A DNA stretch of 64,000 nucleotides from Vibrio gangliei (lineage in GTDB: Bacteria; Pseudomonadota; Gammaproteobacteria; Enterobacterales; Vibrionaceae), in contig NZ_AP021869.1 of assembly GCF_026001925.1 (NCBI RefSeq), forward strand, positions 1,488,001 through 1,552,000, in the 5' to 3' direction. The first letter of the stretch is position 1. Every line of letters starts with the position of its first letter. The position numbers and the translations under genes were made by a program. The notes under the pieces are model-generated. The model searched no databases. It saw nothing but the letters and a program-made list of their open reading frames with translations, and had not been told where the DNA came from. Of this stretch, positions 10,265 to 18,912 are shown in pieces.

Positions 10265-11363
10265 AGCGAGGTCCCCCTGCTATGACATTCTTAGTCCAAA
10301 GCTCACCGACGGAATAGCTTTCTAACCATTGTGAGAAATCTTCTGCATTTAGACGTTCAAACGTTGATGCTCCATCTTTGCGATTCACCACCACAATATC
10401 TTCAATTGCGAACTGATCGATCAACGCTGGCGACTGAGTTGCAACAATTACCTGTGTACGCTGTGAAGCTTGTTGGATTAACTCAGCTAGAACATCAATT
10501 GCCGCTGGATGTAACCCTAACTCAGGTTCATCAATGATGATTGTCGAAGGTGGGTTAGGTTGCAAAAGTGCCGTCGCTAAGCAGATAAAGCGAATTGAGC
10601 CATCAGATAGGTGATAAGGCTGCATCGGGTAGTCAGAACCTTTCTGGAGCCAGCTGATATTCACTTTTTGCTTTACGCCAAACTCTCGAGGCTTTAATAG
10701 AAAATCGTCAAAGAATGGCGTAACCAAGCGAATCGCATTAACGATTTCTTTATACTGTGTTTCGTGGGCTGTTTTCAGCTTTTTCAAAAACGGACCAATA
10801 TTCGCCGCGTCAGTACGTAACACCGCATCATCTTCAACGATCTCGTACTTACGCATTGGAGCCGTTGCACTGGTATCGTGGAAGTGATAGATCATCCAAG
10901 ACGCTATTTCGTCATAAACAGGTTGCGAGTAACGCGCATCCGAGCGTTTTTCTCTCACCTCAGCAACCATCTTGGACTTACCGTCATGACTGTCGCCCAG
11001 CTCCCACCAGCCGTACTGACTACCTGAATAATATCGAGCTTCACTTTCAATAGAGCAGCTGTCCGAGGGTGTCGGAGCTAATGTAAAGCGAAATCCACGA
11101 GTACCAAAACGAGTACTAAAGCTCATTTTGGGCGTAGTTTTTTCACCATTGAACAGGAGATCGCTAGCTCCACCATTGTTAGACACATAATTACTTAGGT
11201 TGTCATTGATCAAGGAGCGTAGCATCTTAAAAAATGATATCAGATTACTTTTACCTGCCCCGTTGGCACCAACGATCACATTGAGATTCTTCATTTCGAA
11301 ATCTTCAAGTTCACGAATCGATTTGAAGCCCTTTATAGTGAGCTTATCAAGCTGAGTACTCAT
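10257..11363 (-). CDS. AAA family ATPase (OLD/AriA-like) paired with DUF4276
   Basis: The 368-residue protein is an ABC-type AAA_21 ATPase. It starts LTIKGFKSIRELEDFEMKNLNV, has Walker A GANGAGKS at 32-39, a signature-like HLSDGSIRFICLATALL around residue 250 and Walker B IIIDEPELGLHP near 275, then the switch histidine region VIVATQSPALIDQF. There is no coiled coil and no fused TOPRIM domain, in contrast to OLD. It follows mod after 10 bases and overlaps the DUF4276 gene. Together they look like a two-gene sensor/effector pair inside the type III operon. It probably binds and hydrolyses ATP to control the neighbour; the trigger cannot be seen. Confidence 0.85.
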   Translation of the reverse strand: MSTQLDKLTIKGFKSIRELEDFEMKNLNVIVGANGAGKSNLISFFKMLRSLINDNLSNYVSNNGGASDLLFNGEKTTPKMSFSTRFGTRGFRFTLAPTPSDSCSIESEARYYSGSQYGWWELGDSHDGKSKMVAEVREKRSDARYSQPVYDEIASWMIYHFHDTSATAPMRKYEIVEDDAVLRTDAANIGPFLKKLKTAHETQYKEIVNAIRLVTPFFDDFLLKPREFGVKQKVNISWLQKGSDYPMQPYHLSDGSIRFICLATALLQPNPPSTIIIDEPELGLHPAAIDVLAELIQQASQRTQVIVATQSPALIDQFAIEDIVVVNRKDGASTFERLNAEDFSQWLESYSVGELWTKNVIAGGPRYE

Positions 11364-11373
11364 CGTTGTTCCT

Positions 11374-13344
11374 CTAGATTGATTTCACGTCAGTATTTGG
11401 AGATAGCTGCTTTAGCACTTGTTCGACATTGATCTTGGTACTGTCTGAGGCAAAGCCAGCATCACGGAACACCAGGCGTAACGGTTCAGACTTTGCTAAC
11501 TCTTTAACAAAGGCTTCATTGATGCCACTTTCTTTGTCGAAGCAAGCCACGAGCGCGTTATCCGCAACAAAGAATACTGTTTTTCCATCCACAATTTCAC
11601 GACGAATAGGCAGAGTTAAATCTACGCCCCAATCCAACATGACTTGGAATAGTAGGTCTTCTTCAGTCCGACCTTCTTTGACGTTATCTACTTGTGCAAA
11701 CAGGTCCTCTTGAGTCATGGTGTCTGGTTGATAATAAACGTCAGCCATGTTTGAACTATCAACTTTCAATACGCGAAAGCCATGATCCAATTTGCTCTCA
11801 GAACCTAAATACCTACCAGATACTTTCTTAATTCTAGCCATGCAGAGATCAGAAATTGTCTTATAGCCGTGCTTATGTGCTACTGATTTTTTAGATACCA
11901 ACTCAGGTATCTGCACTAAAATAAACCTTCTTGTGCCATTGTCGTTTTCATTAGCTGTCAATACAGCGTGCGCGGTAGTTCCCGAGCCACCAAAAAAGTC
12001 TAAAACCGTATCGTTACTACCAACACCTAGATAACGAATTAACCGTTCAATATCTCTGTAATTTTTGGGATTCTCAAAAACTTTCCCACCCATTAGCTTT
12101 TCAAACTCTACCGCTGAGGTTTGAGCATAGCTATAATGAACAGAAGTCATTACTTGCCCTTCACCTTCAAATAAATAACGACATTGTCTAGGAAGAGTCG
12201 TTTCATCCTCTCCGAATACTACTTTACCTAAAGCTACTTCTTCCCAAAACTTCTCTGGCTTTGAATATCTCCAGCCACCATCAGGAACTTTACACGGCTT
12301 ATTGGTTTCAGGGTGAAGCACCTCATACTTAGGACCGCCACCGCCAGGCCATGAAATATTACCATCATCACGAAATGGGCCTTTTTCAGAAATTTTTCCA
12401 AACCTTCCGATTTGTTTGTGAGGATGGTCTTTTGAAAGCTGATTGTAATACTTTCTCCATTCACTCTGTACTTTCTCTATATTACCGTCACAGCTCTGCA
12501 TAAGTTTATCGAACCGTTCTTTAGCCTCATCTATGCCGGGTTTAGGCTCTCTAAGGATGGTTTTACTAGCTTGTAAACATAACTTACTTTTGGAATATAT
12601 AAGCATATACTCATGACCAACAGAGAAATACTTTGCATCATTCTTTCTATTTTTGTCCCATACCAGAGTAGCTATTTGATTCTCCCTTCCAAAGACTTCA
12701 TCAAGAACTGAGATCAAGTTTTTAACTTCTGCATCATCAATACTGACTACCAAAAAGCCATCATCTTTTAAAAGGTTATAAGAAAGCTTGATCCTAGGAA
12801 GGAGCATACTCAACCAATCAGAATGGAAACGGCCGTTAGACTCGGTATTGCTAACAAGACGATTCCCTTCCTCATCTATCTGATTCGAACGCTCAATATA
12901 GGAATCAACGTCTTCAGCGAAATCATCTTCATATATAAAGTCATTACCTGTGTTGTAAGGAGGATCAATATAGATCATCTTAACTTTTCCAAGATATGTT
13001 TCCTGAAGAAGCTTTAGTGCATCTAGGTTATCCCCTTCAATGAAAAGGTTCTGAGTCGTATCAAAATCCACACTCTCTTCACGACAAGGACGTAGCGTTT
13101 TCGCAATCGGGGCATTAGCCGTTAGTAGAGCCTCACGTTTACCAGGCCAGTTAAGTTGATAACGCTCTTGAGGGCCTTCGACTATGTTGCGAGACAACTC
13201 CTGCTTTAAAAGATCAAAGTCTATCGCTTTGCGTAGTTTTCCATCTTCGCCTTGCGCTTCTGTCACACAGCCTGGAAACAGCTCCGCTAGTTTTTCGATA
13301 TTTTGGTCAACCATATTCGGGCTGTGCATTTTTAGTTGTTCCAT
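11374..13344 (-). CDS. mod: Type III DNA methyltransferase, Mod subunit
   Basis: The 656-residue protein is a beta-class N6-adenine methyltransferase: catalytic motif IV DPPYNTG lies at 127-133, the target-recognition region occupies roughly 200-420, and the AdoMet-binding motif DFFGGSGTTAHAVL follows in the C-terminal half. That motif order (IV before I) and the length fit Mod of type III systems. Mod methylates one strand of an asymmetric site and supplies recognition to Res. The reading frame is intact, and no simple repeat that would cause phase variation is visible in it. The start ATG lies 58 bases past the DUF4391 stop codon, with GGAGG-like sequence upstream (CTCCAGATATGG on the coding strand). 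Confidence 0.94.
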   Translation of the reverse strand: MEQLKMHSPNMVDQNIEKLAELFPGCVTEAQGEDGKLRKAIDFDLLKQELSRNIVEGPQERYQLNWPGKREALLTANAPIAKTLRPCREESVDFDTTQNLFIEGDNLDALKLLQETYLGKVKMIYIDPPYNTGNDFIYEDDFAEDVDSYIERSNQIDEEGNRLVSNTESNGRFHSDWLSMLLPRIKLSYNLLKDDGFLVVSIDDAEVKNLISVLDEVFGRENQIATLVWDKNRKNDAKYFSVGHEYMLIYSKSKLCLQASKTILREPKPGIDEAKERFDKLMQSCDGNIEKVQSEWRKYYNQLSKDHPHKQIGRFGKISEKGPFRDDGNISWPGGGGPKYEVLHPETNKPCKVPDGGWRYSKPEKFWEEVALGKVVFGEDETTLPRQCRYLFEGEGQVMTSVHYSYAQTSAVEFEKLMGGKVFENPKNYRDIERLIRYLGVGSNDTVLDFFGGSGTTAHAVLTANENDNGTRRFILVQIPELVSKKSVAHKHGYKTISDLCMARIKKVSGRYLGSESKLDHGFRVLKVDSSNMADVYYQPDTMTQEDLFAQVDNVKEGRTEEDLLFQVMLDWGVDLTLPIRREIVDGKTVFFVADNALVACFDKESGINEAFVKELAKSEPLRLVFRDAGFASDSTKINVEQVLKQLSPNTDVKSI

Positions 13345-13402
13345 ATCTGGAGGCTCTCTGTTGTCTAATTCGTTGTTTCTGCGCGATTCGCTGAGTGTTC
13401 AC

Positions 13403-14143
13403 TCACAGGCCACTTAGCGAGCTAATCTGTTCTTTTAGTCGGTTGATTTCACTGTTCATATCAACCCTGCGATTGTACTGTTTTTCTTTTTGTTGCTTTG
13501 CCTGAAGCTTGGTTAACTTATCTCTGCAAACATTCAGCATCGCTATCCGCTTCATTTGCTCGTCTATAGACTCGCCTTCTAATGGGGGTTCTGCCAGTAG
13601 GCTTCGTAACAGCTCATTGTACAGTGTTGCCATGTTAATGATAACTGGAAGCTTTTTAGTTTCGGCATAATTTAGCTCACCTAACTTAGAGATAGCGACC
13701 CAATCAGATAGAAAATGTTCCTTAATGACCATACTTCCAGCATCTCGCTTGCTCTCTCTTTTACAAGCCATCGCATGCTGCACTTGTGGCCTATGCGGGA
13801 GGCCATTGAAGATACGAAACAAAATGTTCGAGGGAACTGCACGATCTAATATTTCCAGTACCGTGGCATCAAGGTCCCTACAATTCGGTTTTAAATGTAT
13901 ATCAAAAACTTGTATCTCAGCCACATCTTCACTTTCAGCGACATTCAACGTATCTGGAGACAATTTGTATCGCCAGATTATTTGCTCGACTTGATTAACA
14001 AATAATTGCTTAGTCGCCGGCGGAAGATTTGATTGCTGATAAATCGTTTCCTTGGGAATTTTCTGCCCTTGCTTTTGACTTCCTAATGCAGCAGCTTGAG
14101 GAAATCTGAAAGGAATGAATACATGTTGTTGGGCTGATGCCAT
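13403..14143 (-). CDS. DUF4391 protein of the type III operon
   Basis: The 246-residue protein resembles DUF4391 proteins, which are found between helicase and methyltransferase genes of type III-like operons. The N-terminal half contains PKETIYQQSNLPPATKQLFVNQVEQIIWRYKL in interrupted form (residues about 32-64), and the C-terminal 50 residues form a short coiled coil ending QISSLSGL. No catalytic motif is evident. Its ATG overlaps the helicase stop codon (TAATG), which implies a coupled product, perhaps an accessory subunit of the helicase or of Mod. The molecular role of the family is unknown to me. Confidence 0.75.
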   Translation of the reverse strand: MASAQQHVFIPFRFPQAAALGSQKQGQKIPKETIYQQSNLPPATKQLFVNQVEQIIWRYKLSPDTLNVAESEDVAEIQVFDIHLKPNCRDLDATVLEILDRAVPSNILFRIFNGLPHRPQVQHAMACKRESKRDAGSMVIKEHFLSDWVAISKLGELNYAETKKLPVIINMATLYNELLRSLLAEPPLEGESIDEQMKRIAMLNVCRDKLTKLQAKQQKEKQYNRRVDMNSEINRLKEQISSLSGL

Positions 14144-17100
14144 TAGCCTTCCGCCTTTACGACAATAAAGTTAATCAGCTCAAAATCTTCCACCCCTTTA
14201 ATCTCATTAGCCAATGCTGATGTCTGTTTTCCACTAAACAGGCTGTTGATGTCACTAGCCTGTTTAACTTCCACAATAGAGCCTATCGCTTGGTTCAATA
14301 ATTCAGAGTAGAAACTCATCTCACGACCGTCTTTAGTATCTCTATTGAAGTTTGTACATGCTAGCGTGTCTGGGCCATCTTTGCCTTTACATGCAGCCCG
14401 TACCTGATCGAGCAGCGGTTTTACCTGCATATGGTTAATCACAACCTCACCCGACTCTGCCATGTAAATCAAGTAGTATGGGTGAAGTCTGTTCTGCTTA
14501 TTGATGTTGACGCTATGATTACGATTACGTAATGAGAAAATCACGCCTGGTACGAGCCCCATGTCCGGCTTTGCCGCCACTACTGCATGCAACCCATTTG
14601 GTGTGGTGTTCATATTCCCATTCGCTTTGATGTAATTCAGAAGATCCATGCGAAATTCATTGAGTCCGAGATCAGTTATGGACACGCCAGTTTTGACGTC
14701 TTCTAAATCTACCATTTCCTCTTGCAAACGTTTGAGCTGCTCTGTGCGATAGGCAACATCGTTTGCTTCAGCCTTTAACACGTTATCATCACCAGTCGCG
14801 GTAATGTCTGATATTACCATCCTGTTTTCGACACGCTCTTTAAGGTTAATGTATTCATCCAGGCTTATATCTGGCCAGTAATTGACTAGCTGAATGGCTT
14901 GATTTGCTGACCCTATGCGATCTACTCGTCCGAACCTCTGGATTATGCGTACTGGGTTCCAATGAATGTCGTAGTTAATCAGATAGTCACAATCCTGTAG
15001 GTTCTGACCTTCTGAAATACAGTCTGTACCGATTAGAACATCAAGCTCAACAGGTTCATTTGGAAGTATCTGGGCTTTTTCTTTAGAGGCAGGTGAAAAC
15101 AGCGTAAGCAAGCTTTGAAAATCATAGCTCTTACCTATCGTCGACTTTGCTGCACTGCTACCAGTTACCTTTCCGGTGTGAATTTTATACTTATCTTTAA
15201 ATTCTTGAGCTAAGTTCTCATAAAGGTAATCAGCGGTATCAGCAAAAGCTGTGAATATAAGAACTTTCTTATTACCTGGATTAAGAGGATGTTGCCACTT
15301 TTCAAAGATATGCTGTCGTAAATGCTGAAGCTTAGCATCCTGCTCAGGTAGCACTTTATCCATTTCCTCAAGCAGTTTGCATATCACTTCTAGGTCGGCA
15401 CTTAAGTTGTGCTCCCACGAAGGAAGATCCATATCAGCAAGGTTGATTTTTACTTTTCCGCCGGTTGAAAAGCCTTCCTGGTATTCTGTTACATCTTCAT
15501 CCCAGTCAATACCATCAAAATCATTTGCGCTATCTAGATAGCCAGTATCTAATCCACTTTTCTTAAATGCTGCGATGTTACTCAATGCGTCATCAAGTAT
15601 TGACTGTAGCCCTTGCAACGTTAATCGGAATGCATGGACGGAACTTTCTAAACGTTTTAGTAAGTTAATGGTCATCAGACGTTGCAGTGCTTTTTCTCGA
15701 TCAACCTGACGCAGCTTACCTTTACTTCCTACATCGGTATCGTACATCTCTTCATACTTGGCGATACGACTAGGTAGGATATAGCTAATTGGGGCATAAA
15801 CAGCCATCTTTAACTTCGAAAGCTGCTCGAATATCTGATTAAACCCAATTACGTCAGATCGCGCAGTCAACGCCGGGTGAAAAGACTTCGGCTTCATTCG
15901 TTCAGGGAAATGACCTATATCAGCCGTATCGTAGAACGTTTGTATATGCTTACGAGAGCGAGCAATAGTCACACTATCGAGCAGTTGGAAAAAGTCATAG
16001 TCTAGCGTCTCTAATAACGCAGAAGCAGTACGTTCTTCAGGCGCGAGATCTGCCCACGCATTGAATGATTTTTGCGCCCGTTTAAAAATTTCTTCAATAC
16101 TGAACTGCGTACCTATCTGCTCTCGAAGCACATGTGAATCACCCTCGTAGGCCAATGCTAACTGATTACGTAAATCTGAGAATTTGTTGTTTACCGGTGT
16201 TGCCGACAGCATCAACACCTTCGTTTTCACCCCAGCACGAATGACTTTGTTCATCAGTGACTGGTAGCGAGTTTCTTTATCTTTGTATACCTGATTGTTT
16301 CTGAAATTATGCGACTCATCTATTACAACCAGATCGTAGTTGCCCCAATTAACTCGATCCATTGGGAGCCCAAAGGACTCTCCTTTCGTACGTTGCAAAT
16401 CCGTATGGCACAAGACATCAAAATTGAACCTGTCTTTTACAAAAGGATTGGTAATCAGGTTACGGTTGTAGTTAAGCCAGTTATCTGCCAGCTTTTTAGG
16501 ACACAAGACCAACACTGATTTGTTACGTAGCTCGTAATACTTAACGACAGCCAAGGCTGTAAATGTTTTACCTAAACCTACGCTGTCGGCAAGGATACAA
16601 CCATTGTATGTCTCCAGCTTATTGATGATTCCGGTAGCAGCATCTTTCTGATAATTGAACAATTTATTCCAGATTAAACTGTCTTGGTAGCCCGTCTTAT
16701 CATTCGGGAGGACATCTTCGTTAAGGTCTTCGAGGAATTCACTGAAGATGTTGTATAGCAACTGAAAATAGATACGTTCAGGAGAGTTTTCTTGATATAC
16801 GGTAGATATGTGATTGACCAGTCTATCCGTCACATCCTGCACTTTTTCTGCATCATTCCATAATAGATCAAACATACCCATGAAAACGCGGGTGGACGAG
16901 GGCTCGTCCATACAGGTAACAATGTTGGAAACTGCATTACCCTTTTGGTAACCAAGATCTACCGCTGAAAAACCATTAAGCGGCTGATATACCGCTTGTT
17001 CTTCACTTACTTGCACTGCCGCCAACTGCTGCATTGGTGCACCAGTAGTATTTGACCTAAACTCCACCTTTCGACGAATCCAGTCCGCGCACTCTCGAGC

Positions 17101-17412
17101 AATCGCTTTTTGAGTAAGCTTGTTCTTTAGCTGTATTTCAAATTCAGTTCCGTAAAAGCTCTTTTCTCTTTGCTCTTTCGGAATGAAAAACTCTCGCTTC
17201 TGTTTACTCAGTTTATCCGTTACTTCTGATTCAACGAATGTAGGAGAGGTAAAGACAAACTCCAGTGACTCAATCTGTTCGAGCTCCTCTTTTAAAGCTT
17301 CATACGCATAGATCGAAAAACAGGATGCTGCAATTTTAAGCTTTGCTCCTGGCTTTATTGTGCTTTTTAAGTCGTCACCAAGCAGATCATTTATATTGTC
17401 GATGATACGCAT
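14143..17412 (-). CDS. SNF2-type helicase with PLD-like N terminus
   Basis: The 1089-residue protein is a superfamily 2 translocase. The N-terminal 120 residues (KLKIAASCFSIYAYEAL) look like the phospholipase-D-like domain often fused to such helicases, though without a clear HxK motif. Walker A DSVGLGKT lies at 276-283, Walker B DESH at 365-368, MLSATPVNN marks motif III, and the C-terminal lobe contains DVLIGTDCISEGQNLQ and QRFGRVDRIGS (motifs V and VI). It overlaps both neighbours by one base through TAATG junctions. In defence operons such enzymes remodel or translocate along DNA; here it probably works with Mod/Res and DUF4391. Confidence 0.88.
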   Translation of the reverse strand: MRIIDNINDLLGDDLKSTIKPGAKLKIAASCFSIYAYEALKEELEQIESLEFVFTSPTFVESEVTDKLSKQKREFFIPKEQREKSFYGTEFEIQLKNKLTQKAIARECADWIRRKVEFRSNTTGAPMQQLAAVQVSEEQAVYQPLNGFSAVDLGYQKGNAVSNIVTCMDEPSSTRVFMGMFDLLWNDAEKVQDVTDRLVNHISTVYQENSPERIYFQLLYNIFSEFLEDLNEDVLPNDKTGYQDSLIWNKLFNYQKDAATGIINKLETYNGCILADSVGLGKTFTALAVVKYYELRNKSVLVLCPKKLADNWLNYNRNLITNPFVKDRFNFDVLCHTDLQRTKGESFGLPMDRVNWGNYDLVVIDESHNFRNNQVYKDKETRYQSLMNKVIRAGVKTKVLMLSATPVNNKFSDLRNQLALAYEGDSHVLREQIGTQFSIEEIFKRAQKSFNAWADLAPEERTASALLETLDYDFFQLLDSVTIARSRKHIQTFYDTADIGHFPERMKPKSFHPALTARSDVIGFNQIFEQLSKLKMAVYAPISYILPSRIAKYEEMYDTDVGSKGKLRQVDREKALQRLMTINLLKRLESSVHAFRLTLQGLQSILDDALSNIAAFKKSGLDTGYLDSANDFDGIDWDEDVTEYQEGFSTGGKVKINLADMDLPSWEHNLSADLEVICKLLEEMDKVLPEQDAKLQHLRQHIFEKWQHPLNPGNKKVLIFTAFADTADYLYENLAQEFKDKYKIHTGKVTGSSAAKSTIGKSYDFQSLLTLFSPASKEKAQILPNEPVELDVLIGTDCISEGQNLQDCDYLINYDIHWNPVRIIQRFGRVDRIGSANQAIQLVNYWPDISLDEYINLKERVENRMVISDITATGDDNVLKAEANDVAYRTEQLKRLQEEMVDLEDVKTGVSITDLGLNEFRMDLLNYIKANGNMNTTPNGLHAVVAAKPDMGLVPGVIFSLRNRNHSVNINKQNRLHPYYLIYMAESGEVVINHMQVKPLLDQVRAACKGKDGPDTLACTNFNRDTKDGREMSFYSELLNQAIGSIVEVKQASDINSLFSGKQTSALANEIKGVEDFELINFIVVKAEG

Positions 17413-17909
17413 TAATTATCTCCAAATGTCTGCTGCCAACGAACAAAGGCAGGTCGATGACGATCAGTCCATTGGGTACAAATCAAGTACGTTTGTCCAT
17501 CACGCTGAGCAACTTTAGTTGTAGAGTAACGGTTGCGGCCTTTGGCATCTTTAGCGCTAAGCCTTACATCTTCTGGCCTAGCCGTTTTTGATATTTTCAG
17601 AACAGGGAATGATAGACCAAATGTGGTTTTGCAATACTCTAGCTGGGTGAGATTGTTAATCTCTGAAAAAGGTAATCTCACTTCTACCAGATGTTGTATA
17701 GATTCTGTTATTTCAGCATTTGAGATCCTATTCGCTCCCTGCTGAGTCACTGCGCTATCCCCATCCAGGGCAACTGGAAATGGAAAACCTTGCACTTGAA
17801 CCGCTTTTGCAAGAAATACGTTGATAGCGAGCTCGACCGGTAAGCCAAGCTCGCTAAAAATTTCTGTCGCCTTCTCAAGTAATTCAGGATCTAGTTTTGA
17901 GTCTTTCAT
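17412..17909 (-). CDS. RelB/DinJ-like ribbon-helix-helix protein with extra C-terminal domain
   Basis: The 165-residue protein starts with a segment typical of RelB/DinJ antitoxins (LDPELLEKATEIFSELGLP, then AINVFLAKAVQVQGFPFPV, residues about 6-45). No toxin gene is next to it. Residues 70-165 form a second domain (YCKTTFGLSFPVLKI; TYLICTQWTDRHRPAF) that I do not recognise. It is the first gene of the type III operon and overlaps the helicase start (TAATG). Its likely job is DNA binding and autoregulation, because palindromic TACAA/TTGTA sequence lies just upstream; a structural role in the complex is equally open. Confidence 0.6.
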   Translation of the reverse strand: MKDSKLDPELLEKATEIFSELGLPVELAINVFLAKAVQVQGFPFPVALDGDSAVTQQGANRISNAEITESIQHLVEVRLPFSEINNLTQLEYCKTTFGLSFPVLKISKTARPEDVRLSAKDAKGRNRYSTTKVAQRDGQTYLICTQWTDRHRPAFVRWQQTFGDN

Positions 17910-17917
17910 GCAATTTG

Positions 17918-17985
17918 CTATCCCTACAATTTGTAACTTTTGTATATTAGCTCATGAAACAACTCTTGAATAGGATGGCGTTCTA
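17918..17985 (-). promoter_or_regulatory. Probable promoter/operator of the type III operon
   Basis: The 121-base gap between the Wadjet operon end and the RelB-like gene contains, on the minus strand, a TTCAAG...TATACA pair spaced 18 bases as a weak sigma-70 candidate, and TACAAAAGTTACAAATTGTA, in which TACAA occurs twice and TTGTA pairs with it. The palindrome lies between the -10 candidate and the start codon, a plausible site for autorepression by the ribbon-helix-helix product. Confidence 0.4.
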
Positions 17986-18030
17986 AAACAAACGTCTTTC
18001 ACTCATTAGTGTCCTACTCAATTCACTAGC

Positions 18031-18912
18031 CTATTTCTTACTAAGCCAAATGGACTCTTGCTCAAGTGCTAACCCGTTCGTTTGCATCTCTAGAACTAGC
18101 GCTTGTAGATGAGAGGATTGAGCCAACAAATTGCTACTATTCTCAAGAAATGAGTTGAATTCTCTTGCGGTATCAACCCAAAGCTGGTTTTGCCCGTAAC
18201 GGTTCAAAAGTTCCTTCCAGTTAGGCATCATCCAAAACTCTGCTCTTTCTTTAAGCCTCTCATTCAGGCGTCGGAAGTTATTCAGCCCGACTCCATCATA
18301 GTCAGCAAAAAAGTAGACCATCGGCGCCCTTTCACGCACCGATAGCCAATCAATCAGTTTGTTGTGTAACTGCCCTCGGTACCAAATAACGGTAGTGGGT
18401 TCGTTATTGGGTAGCCAATCTAGACGGTCAAACAATGCTTGGTTTTCCACCAACCAAATAGAATGATGAGTGTTAAGATCCCTATTTCTTTCTCCACCCA
18501 CTTCAAGGGAAAAAACGCCAAACTCTTCTGTCGCTACATTTAAGTGCTCAGTTGGCCCTCCGGAAGACTCCCATAGCGGATTCGCCACCGCTTTAGCCAG
18601 CACGTAAGTCACATCGTGACCTACTCTTCCTTGTTTGCTGCTGCGTGTGGAGGCTATGTTTACGGCTCTTTGCGGGGCTGATGGAGACACGTTTTGATTT
18701 GGTGCCAACTGCTCCAGTGTGACTTTAACGACATCCATATCTAGAATGCCGTAGACAACGCCACGGCCTTTAGGAGTAACTTGTACACTCTGAGTTTTGC
18801 GGCTGAACTCATCAAGCTGCTTCTTCTGAGATGGCGCCAATGTGCTTCCGGCAATGGAATCAGGGTACACCTCGATTAGTCGCGTTAGTGCTTTAACCAA
18901 TACCTGGCTCAT
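18031..18912 (-). CDS. MksG/JetD-like TOPRIM nuclease of a Wadjet system
   Basis: The 293-residue protein has TOPRIM motifs in its C-terminal half: a glutamate in WLVENQALF (E156) and the acidic pair in YFFADYDGVGLN (D204, D206), followed by an NFRRLNERL segment. JetD/MksG proteins are the topoisomerase VI-like nucleases that cleave circular DNA loaded by the condensin. It is shorter than many JetD proteins, which mostly have a longer N-terminal arm. The ATG overlaps the last codon of the MksB-like gene (ATGA), and it is the last gene of the operon. Confidence 0.85.
   Translation of the reverse strand: MSQVLVKALTRLIEVYPDSIAGSTLAPSQKKQLDEFSRKTQSVQVTPKGRGVVYGILDMDVVKVTLEQLAPNQNVSPSAPQRAVNIASTRSSKQGRVGHDVTYVLAKAVANPLWESSGGPTEHLNVATEEFGVFSLEVGGERNRDLNTHHSIWLVENQALFDRLDWLPNNEPTTVIWYRGQLHNKLIDWLSVRERAPMVYFFADYDGVGLNNFRRLNERLKERAEFWMMPNWKELLNRYGQNQLWVDTAREFNSFLENSSNLLAQSSHLQALVLEMQTNGLALEQESIWLSKK

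Noticed and set aside
12823..13017. Short plus-strand frame opposite mod
   Set aside because: It lies within the intact mod gene, has no ribosome site and its translation shows no domain.
13403..17412. DISARM or BREX system
   Set aside because: The helicase and methyltransferase could suggest them, but there is no DUF1998 (DrmB), PglZ or BrxL-type gene, and the methyltransferase has the type III order with a Res partner.
17412..17909. Toxin-antitoxin pair
   Set aside because: The RelB-like protein has no toxin-sized gene next to it; its partner is a 1089-residue helicase, and the protein carries an added domain.
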